Assembly: GCF_025857195.1 (NCBI RefSeq)
Contig: NZ_CP109787.1
Location: 3,071,001 to 3,135,000, forward strand
Direction: 5' to 3'
Length of the DNA stretch: 64,000 nucleotides
From: Leisingera thetidis
GTDB taxonomy: Bacteria; Pseudomonadota; Alphaproteobacteria; Rhodobacterales; Rhodobacteraceae
Every line of letters begins with the position of its first letter. Position 1 is the stretch's first letter. Below are positions 8,127-16,202 of the stretch, piece by piece. The notes beneath the pieces were generated by a model, which saw nothing but the letters and a program-made list of their open reading frames with translations, did no database searches and was not told where the DNA came from. The translations under genes and the position numbers were made by a program.

Positions 8127-9496
8127 TGCGCCCATACGTGACCTTCCACAAAACCGCCCAAGCCGCCGTCGCTTACATTTTCGACGATGGCGCGGAAATT
8201 ATTGGCGGCACGATCCCGGTTCTGCCCCGGCGTCGGCTTAGTCAGTATCTCGAACATCTCGCGGCGGGTCATGACATCATTCATATGACGCTGTCCTTGC
8301 CCGAAGGCTTGCGCGCAAGCAGCGGCCAATGGACCCGGATTTTCCTGACGGCGCTGCGCGAAACAGGTTTCCCGGAATTCGCAACCCCATGGCTGGCCGC
8401 GCGCCACCCCGGCAAAAGTTGCGACCATGTCCATTCGGCCATCGTATCCAGGACCTTTTCAGGGTGGGTGGTGAGGCCCCGGGTATCCCGAAGAAACACC
8501 GACCGGGTGCATGGGATGCTGGCGCGACATCTGGGCCTCGAAAGGCCTGTATATTTCGATCCGAAAATCCCCGACCTGACCCCGCCAGTGCCGCAGCGCA
8601 ACCTGACCACCGACCTCCGCCGCCAGTTACATACCGACCTCGGCTCAGTGTTCCGGCACCAGCAGCCACGGTCCCTCCCCGAGCTAGACGCCGCCATGGG
8701 TCTTGCCCCCGGTGAGTTTCGGCGCACCCGGACCCTAAACACGCACAGGACCAAAAGCGATCTCTGGGTGAATGGTGCAGGCAGCGTGCTAGGCGGAAAT
8801 CTCGGTCCGGCTTGGGAACCACGGCACCTGCGCAGCCGCCTCGAATTCGCCCGCAAATTGGACGAAGCACGAAGGTTTCTGGAAGCCGCTAGTTTTTTCA
8901 ATGCCCTTAACCAATACAGACCCGAATTCACGGAGTTCATACATGACCACATCCGTACCGAAAACGCTTCACCTGCCCGAGGACCATCAGGTGCTTCTCG
9001 ACCAATTGATCCGAAACGAGGAACACATCAGAGTGTTGCACCCGCTACTCGCGCTTCTGGAAACGCCCGAGCGGGACTCCAAGACTCTGGCGCAAGGGCT
9101 TCTGTCAGCGCTTCTACAGGTCTCCGAGGACCTGCGCCTTGGCCGTCAGCAGCAGGAAGCCAACCAGCAGCAGATGGCCGCCCTCGAACGAAAGCTCGAC
9201 AGCGTGCTGACCATCCTGAACCTGCCCCTGGAGTGACATTTGGCATCCTCTTGCGGCATGTCATCGCCTGCATCGGCGCAGGTCGCGGTTCTTGGCAGAT
9301 TGCCCGCCAAGACGGGGAACTCCCTCTTCGCATCATGTTCGGCGATGGCAGCTTTGCCGCCGCCGGACCCCGCAGGGCTCTCGTGCGCGGCCCAGGAGGT
9401 GAGGCTGAGCAATTCTGCTTGTCCTTTGCCCCCTTGATTGCGCCTTCCCTTAAGATCCCTGTCCCGGAGGAGTACAGCGGCCCGTCGCTCGAGTGA
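8126..9496 (+). CDS. Relaxase/mobilization nuclease (MobA/VirD2-like)
   Basis: 456 residues. The N-terminal 200 resemble PF03432-type relaxases: a candidate catalytic Tyr17 in AAVAYIFDDG, the HMTLSLPEG strand (53-61), and the metal-binding histidine triad His94, His101, His103 in RHPGKSCDHVHSAIVSRT. Such enzymes nick oriT and pilot the strand during conjugative mobilization. From about residue 275 the protein turns low-complexity (Ala/Pro/Gly-rich), exactly where a second gene is read in another frame (8943-9236), so the C-terminal part may be constrained mainly by the nested gene. No other transfer genes are visible, so the module is a mobilizable-element relic in the chromosome. Confidence 0.75.
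   Translation: MRPYVTFHKTAQAAVAYIFDDGAEIIGGTIPVLPRRRLSQYLEHLAAGHDIIHMTLSLPEGLRASSGQWTRIFLTALRETGFPEFATPWLAARHPGKSCDHVHSAIVSRTFSGWVVRPRVSRRNTDRVHGMLARHLGLERPVYFDPKIPDLTPPVPQRNLTTDLRRQLHTDLGSVFRHQQPRSLPELDAAMGLAPGEFRRTRTLNTHRTKSDLWVNGAGSVLGGNLGPAWEPRHLRSRLEFARKLDEARRFLEAASFFNALNQYRPEFTEFIHDHIRTENASPARGPSGASRPIDPKRGTHQSVAPATRASGNARAGLQDSGARASVSASTGLRGPAPWPSAAGSQPAADGRPRTKARQRADHPEPAPGVTFGILLRHVIACIGAGRGSWQIARQDGELPLRIMFGDGSFAAAGPRRALVRGPGGEAEQFCLSFAPLIAPSLKIPVPEEYSGPSLE
8943..9236 (+). CDS. Small coiled-coil protein nested out of frame in the relaxase gene
   Basis: 97-residue protein starting MTTSVPKTLHLPEDHQVLLD, lying wholly inside the relaxase gene in the +1 frame. The composition is that of a real soluble protein: regular hydrophobic spacing, Leu-rich helices (VLHPLLALLETPERDSKTLA) and a Gln-rich coiled coil (GRQQQEANQQQMAALERKLD) ending TILNLPLE. 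The overlapping relaxase frame is by contrast low-complexity. RSF1010-type mobilization genes also have mobB nested inside mobA, so a relaxosome helper role is plausible; no family is recognised. Confidence 0.55.
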   Translation: MTTSVPKTLHLPEDHQVLLDQLIRNEEHIRVLHPLLALLETPERDSKTLAQGLLSALLQVSEDLRLGRQQQEANQQQMAALERKLDSVLTILNLPLE

Positions 9497-9527
9497 TTGG
9501 GCCCATCCGGAGGATTGGAAGCTGCTT

Positions 9528-9690
9528 TTAGGCTGCAGCCCGACCGAGATAGGATGTGACTTCCTCCGGTCTGTTGAACCGTTCGGGTAAGAACAGCTCT
9601 GCAGAAAAATGCGCCGCCGCCGTTTCGCCTACGCCGATGACCGAGGTGAGGTGCTTGAACCAAGCCGCCAGGCGGCGGTCCTGGCTAATA
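9528..9690 (-). pseudogene. C-terminal fragment of an IS110-family transposase
   Basis: Minus-strand frame reading WFKHLTSVIGVGETAAAHFS, then AELFLPERFNRPEEVTSYLG and a stop. This matches the helix-hairpin-helix-like Transposase_20 region near the C-terminus of IS110 transposases (consensus GVG..TA..L.AELG...RF...E.L.AYLGL). The remainder upstream is missing, and the orientation is opposite to the IS110 fragment at 6987, so the two are not halves of one copy. Confidence 0.65.
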
Positions 9691-9991
9691 CTGCCTCCTG
9701 CACCGTTGGCAGCGAAGCGCAGGAAGCACCATTTGCAAAGTCGGCCGTTTGACGCAACCAGCCGAGGTTTTGTGCTGCAGCGCAGCCCGCCGTTTCTGCC
9801 GTTCGCTGCGACTGCGAGGTGCTGGAGCCGGTGAACTCACACTGCGCCGGACGCAAGCTGTCGTTCGCCGCGGCTGCAGCATGGGTTGCCAAATACATCT
9901 GCTTGGCACAGGGAGCCGACATTGGTGCCATATGCAGCGGACGGCAGGAGCGAGACCAATGTCGAATTCTGCGCCTGCCGCCGAGTGACTG
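9691..9991. other. Stretch without recognisable gene
   Basis: Open frames exist on both strands but none has a ribosome site, recognisable family or sensible composition. It lies between the IS110 fragment and the left inverted repeat of the IS3-family element and is probably old mobile-element debris. Confidence 0.4.
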
Positions 9992-10058
9992 TGACCTGCC
10001 CCCCGCAAAATCCCTCACCATGAAGTAGAGTCTGCCCAACCTATGTAGGAGCAGACGA

Positions 10059-10322
10059 ATGCGTAAGAGCCGTTTCACCGAGGCGCAAATCATCGGGATG
10101 ATCAAAGAGCAGGAAGCCGGGATGCCGACAGCGGAGGTGTGCCGCCGGCACGGCCTGAGCCCGGCAACCTTTTACAAGCTGAAGTCCAAGTATGGCGGCA
10201 TGGAGGTATCGGAGGCCGCGCGGCTGAAGGCGCTGGAAGATGAGAATGCCAAGCTGAAGCGGCTGCTGGCAGACACGATGCTCGACAACGTGGTTTTGAA
10301 AGACCTGCTGGGAAAAAGCTGA
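10059..10322 (+). CDS. IS3-family transposase OrfA
   Basis: 87-residue helix-turn-helix protein, [20 protein letters not shown], which recognises the element's ends, followed by a leucine-zipper-like helix ending [19 protein letters not shown]. Just before its stop is GGGAAAAAG (10310-10318). A one-base backward slip there would join orfA to orfB, as is usual for IS3 elements. The domain itself looks intact. Confidence 0.9.
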   Translation: MRKSRFTEAQIIGMIKEQEAGMPTAEVCRRHGLSPATFYKLKSKYGGMEVSEAARLKALEDENAKLKRLLADTMLDNVVLKDLLGKS

Positions 10323-10360
10323 CGACACCGAAAGAGCGGCGAGAGGCAGCGCTCAATGCA

Positions 10361-11218
10361 ATGCGGGATCATGACATCTCGCAGCGCAGGGCCTGCCGGC
10401 TTGTCGGCGTCGACCCCAAGACGGTCCGGCGCGAACGCCCGCCGGACCATCCTGAGATCCGCCAGGAGATGAAGGAGATCGCTGGCAAACGCCGCCGGTT
10501 CGGCTACCGGCGGATCGGCGTGCTGCTTGAGCGAAAAGGCATGATCATGAACCACAAAAAGCTTTACCGCCTCTACCGGGAGGAGGGCCTTGCAGTGAAA
10601 CGGCGGCGGAGGCGCAAACGCGCCCGGGGCTCGAGAACGCCGATGCCCGAAGCCACCCAGCCCAACCAGCGCTGGTCCCTGGATTTCCTGGCAGACAGCT
10701 TCGGCGCGCCGCGGAAGTTTCGCATCCTGGCCGTGAATGACGACTGCTGCCGGGAAAACCTGTGCCTGGCGGCAGACACCAGTATTTCAGGTGAGCGTGT
10801 TGCCCGGGAGCTGGACGCGCTCGTCCGGCTCTACGGAAAACCTGCTTGCATTGTCAGCAACAACGGCACGGAATTCACCAGCCGGACAATCCTGAAATGG
10901 GCCGACAGGAACGGCGTGGATTGGCATTACATCGACCCCGGAAAACCGCAGCAGAATGCCTTTATCGAGTCATTCAACGGCAGCCTGCGGGACGAGCTTC
11001 TCAATGAAGAACTGTTCGATACCCTGGACGATGCCCGCCGCAAGCTGGCGCTGTGGCGCTACGATTACAACAACGTCAGGCCGCACTCTTCGCTGGGGAA
11101 CAGAACGCCAAAGCAAGCGCGGCAGGCGCTTGAGCTATTTGAGGGCTCCGCGCTTGCCGCGCTTGCCAAGCCCGAGACCGACGATTACCAAAACCAAACC
11201 CGCAGACTCTCCTCATGA
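10361..11218 (+). CDS. IS3-family transposase OrfB with altered DDE active site
   Basis: 285 residues from the first ATG; the conserved frame actually runs upstream to the slip site near 10316 ([20 protein letters not shown]). The integrase-like domain shows the first catalytic Asp in WSLDFLAD and the third acidic residue in [15 protein letters not shown]. At the second position, however, the normal S-D-N-G reads S-N-N-G: codon 10859-10861 is AAC, so the catalytic Asp is Asn. Such a change should abolish DDE chemistry, so this copy is probably unable to transpose by itself. Confidence 0.88.
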   Translation: MRDHDISQRRACRLVGVDPKTVRRERPPDHPEIRQEMKEIAGKRRRFGYRRIGVLLERKGMIMNHKKLYRLYREEGLAVKRRRRRKRARGSRTPMPEATQPNQRWSLDFLADSFGAPRKFRILAVNDDCCRENLCLAADTSISGERVARELDALVRLYGKPACIVSNNGTEFTSRTILKWADRNGVDWHYIDPGKPQQNAFIESFNGSLRDELLNEELFDTLDDARRKLALWRYDYNNVRPHSSLGNRTPKQARQALELFEGSALAALAKPETDDYQNQTRRLSS

Positions 11219-11244
11219 GCGAGGGACCAACGGGGGGCAGGTCA

Positions 11245-11359
11245 AAGGCACGGTCGCGGCGAAGTCGCCGGCAATCTCGGGGATGAGGCCGACGATGACG
11301 AACTCGGTCGTGCCGATCGCGAAGGCCGCGATGGCCAGGGCAAAAACTGCGATGGACAT
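11245..11359 (-). pseudogene. MFS transporter gene truncated by the IS element
   Basis: Minus-strand start at 11359 gives MSIAVFALAIAAFAIGTTEF, then VIVGLIPEIAGDFAATVP, the first transmembrane helix and GTTEFVIxGLLPEIA signature of AraJ/YdhP-type drug or sugar efflux MFS proteins. After 38 codons the frame runs into the right inverted repeat at 11244. The sequence on the far side of the element does not continue the gene, so the remaining 350 or so codons are gone. It begins 13 bases downstream of the GlcG/HbpS-type fragment, probably an old operon. Confidence 0.8.
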
Positions 11360-11371
11360 GATAACCTCATC

Positions 11372-11690
11372 TTACCGGAGAGCCGCGGCGACGGCCTGCG
11401 CGATGTCTTCATCGCCCTCGACAGTGGCACCGGCCACGCCGACCGCGCCAAGGAAGGTGCCTTCCTCGTCACGGAGTCCGACCCCACCACCGAAGCTGAT
11501 CAGCCCGCCATTGGTGTTCTCGATCGTGTAGATCGCGCCCGAGGGGCGCGCCCCTGCGCCAAGCGCGATGCTGTCGGTCTGGAACAGGGCCGCGGTGCGG
11601 GCTTTTTTCTGTGCCACGTCGATGGCGCCGAGAACCGCGCCTTCCATACGCTCGAACCCGGCGAGCTGGGCGCTGGCATCAACGCAAGGT
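11372..11690 (-). pseudogene. GlcG/HbpS-family (DUF336) protein, C-terminal two thirds
   Basis: From VDASAQLAGFERMEGAV through FGGGVGLRDEEGTFLGAVGV to the end this is the C-terminal part of the GlcG/HbpS family, small proteins linked to heme binding or glycolate operons. The normal N-terminal helix and strand are absent; the frame continues upstream to 11743 with unrelated residues (MRENEVACSKGGRVV). A matching N-terminal piece with the same VDASAQLAGFER stretch is at 25585-25704, implying that a rearrangement or two separate deletions broke this gene family here. Confidence 0.75.
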
Positions 11691-11771
11691 GGACAGGCGA
11701 CGACTCGCCCGCCCTTGGAACACGCGACCTCGTTTTCGCGCAAGATCGACTGCGACGTCGGTTCACTGGTT

Positions 11772-12266
11772 TCAGTCCAGATCCGACTCGGGAAGAACGA
11801 GGTAAATAAGAACCCCCAACATCGTCATGAAAATCCGGAAGGCACTTGGTACTCCATTCCAAGTCTCAGACATCCACATACCGAACCACTCGCCGCCCAT
11901 CGACATGAAGCCCACTTGCCACGTGAGAAACCCCAACGTCAGTCTAGCAATCGCCACCGCCTTGCTCTTATTGAATTCGACCGCTGGCGCGCTTCTGTTC
12001 GTCAGAAGTTTGAAGCCGCCGATCCAGCAGAGAAGCGCTGTCAAAGCCTCGAGAAGGATAATGAACAGATAGCCGGCGTGGTGCATCCAAGGAGATTCTA
12101 TTGCCCGATACTTGATACTGGCCTCCGGGAAAATCGTGTCCATCGAAAACACGTGCTGCACGAATGCGAAATTCGAGCCGTAGTCGGTGACATTCCCGAA
12201 CACGACGAGCGATGCGAAGAAAGCGATAGCCATGACTAGGAAGGATTTGGAAAGCCGTAGTATCAT
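11772..12266 (-). CDS. DUF2165-family small membrane protein
   Basis: 164 residues starting MILRLSKSFLVMAIAFFASL, with four hydrophobic segments and the conserved opening helix, NVTDYGSNFAFVQHVFSMDT loop, W-M-H-H-A-G-Y motif and C-terminal W-N-G-x-x-S-A-F-R typical of DUF2165 predicted integral membrane proteins. Function unknown; located in the inner membrane. The frame is open upstream to 12353, but the extra 29 residues do not resemble the family. It follows the exporter genes on the same strand with a gap of about 100 bases. Confidence 0.85.
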   Translation of the reverse strand: MILRLSKSFLVMAIAFFASLVVFGNVTDYGSNFAFVQHVFSMDTIFPEASIKYRAIESPWMHHAGYLFIILLEALTALLCWIGGFKLLTNRSAPAVEFNKSKAVAIARLTLGFLTWQVGFMSMGGEWFGMWMSETWNGVPSAFRIFMTMLGVLIYLVLPESDLD

Positions 12267-12372
12267 ATCTTGCGGTCCCATATTTCGTATTTGGGCGTCT
12301 TCAAATGGCGTAGGGGCCGGATTGCAGGGCCCTGCTGACCATACGGCTCCCACGGCCGCTTGCTATCGAGGG

Positions 12373-13515
12373 TCACGACCGAAACTCCGCCTGCGCATCA
12401 GTCAGCCGCATCGCGAGGTACGCCAGCAGCGCGTAGATCAGTGCCAAGACCCAAAGAACCCGAAATTGCCCGGTAACATCAGACAGCGCGGCACCCATCT
12501 GGTTGATGCGCACGGCGGCGTCGATGCCGGAGGTTGACGGGACGAGGCTAGCCACCCACTGCAAGAGCTCGGGCATCGCCTCGCTCGGCCACGCGATACC
12601 GGCCATGAAAAACAGCGGCAATCCGAGCAGACTGCAAACAAGCTGGACGATCAAAGCATCCCGCAGAAGCGCTGCAAGGAACAGGCCAAGCGCCGACGCG
12701 GCTAGGCTGAACGGGATCGCGATCGCGAGGCTCGACCAGACATCGCCAATGCGCGGAATGTTATAGACGTAGGGGATGATGATCGTGGCCACTAGGTATA
12801 GGAACACGCCGGGGATCATGTAGGCGAGCAACTTGCCGGCAGTGGCAATGACCGGCGGGGCACTGACCCTTGGGGCTTCTGAAGGCAGGGTGTTCAGCAG
12901 ACCCACCCCCATCAGCAGAAGCTGCTGAACGATCAACAGAAAGACGGCCGGAACCACATAGCTGGCATAGCCGCCCTCGGGGTTGAACAGCGGGATCATG
13001 TTGATGCGTATTGGTGAAGCCACCGCGAGCGCCTCCTCCGGGTTCATCCCGTCGACGGCAAGCTGTCCGATCACCACGTTCGTCCCGAGCCGTTGAATGG
13101 CGGTGCCGATGGCCGATCGCAGCTTAGAGAAGATGAGGAAATAGCTGGCGTCTCCGTAAAAAGCGACCGCCGCCTGCCGTCCGCTCAACACCTCGCGTTC
13201 GAAATGCTGCGGAATGAAAAGATAGCCCGAGACCCTGCGCTCGAAGACGGCGCGCTCGGCCGAGGCCACATCGGGCAGCTTCATGACGACACGGGCGTTC
13301 TGCGACACGTCCACGTCGCGGGTGAGCTGCCGCGAGGAGGTCGTGTCGTCCCGGTCCACCACCGCGACCGCGACTTCTCGCAAGACCTCGGAACTGTAGG
13401 GTTGCGGATAATAAAGTCCGAGAATTGCGATTGCGATGAAGAAGATTGCGAAGATGCGGCCGTTGCTGACGAGGTTATCCAGTTCGCCACGCACGACAGA
13501 AAGAAAGGTTGTCAT
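12373..13515 (-). CDS. ABC-2 type permease, exporter subunit 2
   Basis: 380-residue inner-membrane protein of the ABC-2/YhhJ-YbhR type: one N-terminal helix (RIFAIFFIAIAILGLYYP), a large periplasmic domain with the AVVDRDDTTSSRQLTRDVD motif, then five more helices. These permeases export drugs, lipids or other hydrophobic compounds together with a membrane fusion protein and normally an ATPase. It lies 3 bases downstream of a paralogous permease, so the two likely form a heterodimer. No ATPase gene is adjacent. Confidence 0.88.
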   Translation of the reverse strand: MTTFLSVVRGELDNLVSNGRIFAIFFIAIAILGLYYPQPYSSEVLREVAVAVVDRDDTTSSRQLTRDVDVSQNARVVMKLPDVASAERAVFERRVSGYLFIPQHFEREVLSGRQAAVAFYGDASYFLIFSKLRSAIGTAIQRLGTNVVIGQLAVDGMNPEEALAVASPIRINMIPLFNPEGGYASYVVPAVFLLIVQQLLLMGVGLLNTLPSEAPRVSAPPVIATAGKLLAYMIPGVFLYLVATIIIPYVYNIPRIGDVWSSLAIAIPFSLAASALGLFLAALLRDALIVQLVCSLLGLPLFFMAGIAWPSEAMPELLQWVASLVPSTSGIDAAVRINQMGAALSDVTGQFRVLWVLALIYALLAYLAMRLTDAQAEFRS

Positions 13516-13518
13516 GGA

Positions 13519-14736
13519 CTACATCTCCGGCGCCGCTGCTTGACCCGGCGGTTGCGTGCCCGCAGTGGCCGCTTTCCGTGTGATCCGGACGAGGATGAAA
13601 AGGAGGAACGACACTGCGACCGCGAGATAGACAAACTGGTGATGCAGGATCGCAAGCGACACGTCCACTGGCGCCCCTCTCACAGTCTGGTCGATCCGCA
13701 ATGAAACGTAAGGAGTCGCCGGAAAGATGTTGCCCCACCAGATCGAGAAGGCGTTCATCGCCTCGCGCGGGAACGAGACCCCGAGATAGCCGAACGAGGG
13801 AGAGACAGTCAGTGCCAGGACTGACAGCGCCGGCGGTGGCGACCCGATAAAAAGCGCGGCAAGCGCTCCCAGGATTTGACAGGAAAGAAGAAAGACCAGC
13901 GCCGACAGAGCCAGGAGCCAGCCCGAACCGTCGAGGGGCAATCCGAAATACCCGAACATGATAATGTCGCACACAGCGTGAACCAGGCAAGCGACGATCG
14001 TCAGTGGCAAGAGTTTGCCCAGGACGGCCGGCACGATGCCGCCGCCCAGACGGCGCAGGATTCTCAGGCTGTGGGGCGTTTCGACGTCCAGCGCAACGCT
14101 GTAGCAGGTCGCGAGCGACGTCGTCAGTTGCAACACCGCGACCACAAGTGCGGCGAGCAGGAAGTGGCTGTAATCGAGTGCGGGATTGAACAGGCCATGG
14201 GCGTCCATCGCAACCGGCTGAACGGCAATCGCCGCCTCATCTGCGGACATGCCGCGTGCCATGCGCGACGCCGCCTGAACCTGCGCCGCGATCGAAGGCA
14301 GGGCCGACGAAACGCCGCGCGCCGAGAGGTTGCCGGCAACCATCATCTGCGTGTTGTAGAAAAACGTGATCTCGGGCCGGCGGCCAGCCATGGCGTCGCG
14401 CGTGAAGTTTTCCGGAACCAAGAGCAGTCCCTGGTAGCTGCCGGAAAGTATCCCGCGTTTCGCTTCCTCCAGATCGACGACTTTCGTCTTGATCCGGATG
14501 TCCGGCGCGGCATCGACGAGATGCACAATCTGGCGAGAGCCGGGGCTGTCATCCTGATCGAGCACGGCGATGGGAAGTTCCGTCGCGATGCCGCGCGCAT
14601 AGACGCTCGCCAGGATCAAGAACATCGCAATCGGGATGATGCTTGCGAGCAGGACCAGAAACGGACGGCGGATGAGCCACCGGACTTCGCGCCTGAAGAC
14701 GAGCCAGAATCCGGGTCGGACAGTTTTCCTCCTCAT
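13519..14736 (-). CDS. ABC-2 type permease, exporter subunit 1
   Basis: 405 residues with the same architecture as its neighbour: an N-terminal helix (FLVLLASIIPIAMFLILASV), a periplasmic domain containing AVLDQDDSPGSRQIVHLVD, and a C-terminal block of helices. It begins 5 bases after the membrane fusion protein gene, forming a compact three-gene operon. The substrate is unknown. The paralogous pair resembles YbhS/YbhR of enteric bacteria. Confidence 0.88.
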   Translation of the reverse strand: MRRKTVRPGFWLVFRREVRWLIRRPFLVLLASIIPIAMFLILASVYARGIATELPIAVLDQDDSPGSRQIVHLVDAAPDIRIKTKVVDLEEAKRGILSGSYQGLLLVPENFTRDAMAGRRPEITFFYNTQMMVAGNLSARGVSSALPSIAAQVQAASRMARGMSADEAAIAVQPVAMDAHGLFNPALDYSHFLLAALVVAVLQLTTSLATCYSVALDVETPHSLRILRRLGGGIVPAVLGKLLPLTIVACLVHAVCDIIMFGYFGLPLDGSGWLLALSALVFLLSCQILGALAALFIGSPPPALSVLALTVSPSFGYLGVSFPREAMNAFSIWWGNIFPATPYVSLRIDQTVRGAPVDVSLAILHHQFVYLAVAVSFLLFILVRITRKAATAGTQPPGQAAAPEM

Positions 14737-14741
14737 CGGCC

Positions 14742-15728
14742 TTAGCGTTCCGTCACCGGGACGCTCACGACCGCGCTCATACCGGGCCGCAACCCTTCCA
14801 CCGGCTGGACAGGCTTGCCGCGAATTTCAAATGTGCGCAGGTCGAAATCGCCTGTCGCACGCGTGGCGCGCCATGCCGCGAACTGCCCCAGCACGTTCAT
14901 CAAGGTAACGCGCGCCACGACCTCCCTGTCGGCCAGGGCTGGCACCCGCACCGTGCGGACATCGCCGATCTCGATGCCTTCGAGAAAATCTTCGCGCACA
15001 TTGAACGTGAACCACAGATCATTCATATCGACGAGAGAGATCAGGGGGGCGCCCGGACTGAAGTTCTCGCCGATCTCGGCGACGCGCGTTGTCACGAGGC
15101 CGCCGACGGGTGCCTTGACCGAAAGCTCGCTGATCTGCGCTTGCACGGACTGCAGGGCCGCTTCGGCCTCTTCGACCCTCGCCCGGGCCAGTTGCCGATC
15201 CGCCTCGCTCGCCCCTTCTTTCGTCAGCTGCAGCGTCGCTTGCACAACGTCCCGCCGCTTCAGGGCGGAGTCGCGATTGCGCACTGCAACATCCAGCTGA
15301 GCTTGGGAGAAGGCGGGGGATTCGCGCAGCCTCTGCAAGCGTTCCAGTTCGTGCTCTCTCAGTCCCAGCTCGGCCTCGGCGGCTTCATGCTCCGCCTGCC
15401 GCGCGGCCACTTCCTCATCGCGCACGGTGATGATGCGCTCATAGTCGGCCCTGGCAACTTCGACGGTTGCCTTGCGAGTCTGCAGTGACGCCTGGAGTTC
15501 GGGAGATTCCAGCATCACCAGCAAATCGCCCTTCCCGACGGTGTCGCCGACATCTGCACCCAATTCCACGACGCGGCCCGAAACCCGCGCAGAGACATCG
15601 TAGCGATCGGCGGACACCTCTCCCTGAAGAATAATCGGATCGGGGCGCGTGGCGAACCACACCCCGAGACCGGCGATCGCCAACACGCCGATAAGGACCG
15701 TGAATTTCTTAGTTGAAGTACCTGCCAT
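14742..15728 (-). CDS. HlyD-family membrane fusion protein
   Basis: 328-residue periplasmic adaptor anchored by one N-terminal helix (FTVLIGVLAIAGLGVWFA). A biotinyl-lipoyl half motif (VSARVSGRVVELGADVGDTV) precedes a long Glu/Ala/Arg coiled-coil hairpin (80-190), the second lipoyl half (LSVKAPVGGLVTTRVAEIGE) and a beta-barrel domain. It would link the two ABC-2 permeases to an outer-membrane channel. First gene of the operon; no regulator gene is directly attached. Confidence 0.9.
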   Translation of the reverse strand: MAGTSTKKFTVLIGVLAIAGLGVWFATRPDPIILQGEVSADRYDVSARVSGRVVELGADVGDTVGKGDLLVMLESPELQASLQTRKATVEVARADYERIITVRDEEVAARQAEHEAAEAELGLREHELERLQRLRESPAFSQAQLDVAVRNRDSALKRRDVVQATLQLTKEGASEADRQLARARVEEAEAALQSVQAQISELSVKAPVGGLVTTRVAEIGENFSPGAPLISLVDMNDLWFTFNVREDFLEGIEIGDVRTVRVPALADREVVARVTLMNVLGQFAAWRATRATGDFDLRTFEIRGKPVQPVEGLRPGMSAVVSVPVTER

Positions 15729-16202
15729 TGCTTCGCCTTCGCTATTTCAGCTCTGAACTCATTTCAGGAAAGTTGATCGTCAAACGGCTCTCGGCCATCC
15801 CGGACCCAAGGATAGGGCAGTCCGGCGATACGTGACTCAGAACGATGACTTTCATCCAACCCTATTGAACAGTCTGCAGCAGTAGGTCGCGGCGCCCTTG
15901 GCCCCATGTCGCAGAGACAGGGCTGATGACCACTGTATAAAAAGCTTCGGCTCATGATTTCGTGCGGGAGCATATGGTGTCGCTCAGCGTTTCCTGCATT
16001 AGTCACGTACCTGCGGATGCCTGGTACGAAGTTCAACCAGTATACTTTTGGTAACCTGACGGTTGCGCAAGAAACTACGCACAGAGCGGCTTCAGCAAAT
16101 GAGCGGCAAAAGTTCGTGCGGCGCGGGGTGGTCGGCGTGACCGGCGCCATCCGCGTTGTCCCGCTTGAGTGTCAGCAGGTCATTAAAGAGGCCAGTTTTC
16201 AT
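15729..16202. other. Intergenic region without recognisable gene
   Basis: Carries the promoter of the exporter operon, which starts at 15728 on the minus strand, and the 3' side of the acyl-CoA synthetase gene. A 128-codon minus-strand frame crosses it but has atypical composition (many Arg, Cys, Pro), no ribosome site and no family likeness. Confidence 0.4.

Larger units (their letters stand above)
9992..11244 (+). mobile_element. IS3-family insertion sequence with both terminal inverted repeats
   Basis: The ends are visible: TGACCTGCCCCCCG at 9992-10005 and its exact complement CGGGGGGCAGGTCA at 11231-11244, with a further CCCTC/GAGGG match inside. The 1253-base length, the orfA/orfB layout and the [12 protein letters not shown] junction fit the IS407 type. 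The flanking bases (GACTG and AAGGC) show no target duplication, so sequence next to at least one end has been lost or rearranged. On the right it cuts an MFS gene. Confidence 0.88.

Noticed and set aside
15764..16150. 128-codon minus-strand frame
   Set aside because: Arg/Cys/Pro-rich with no ribosome site; the region reads as a promoter and spacer.
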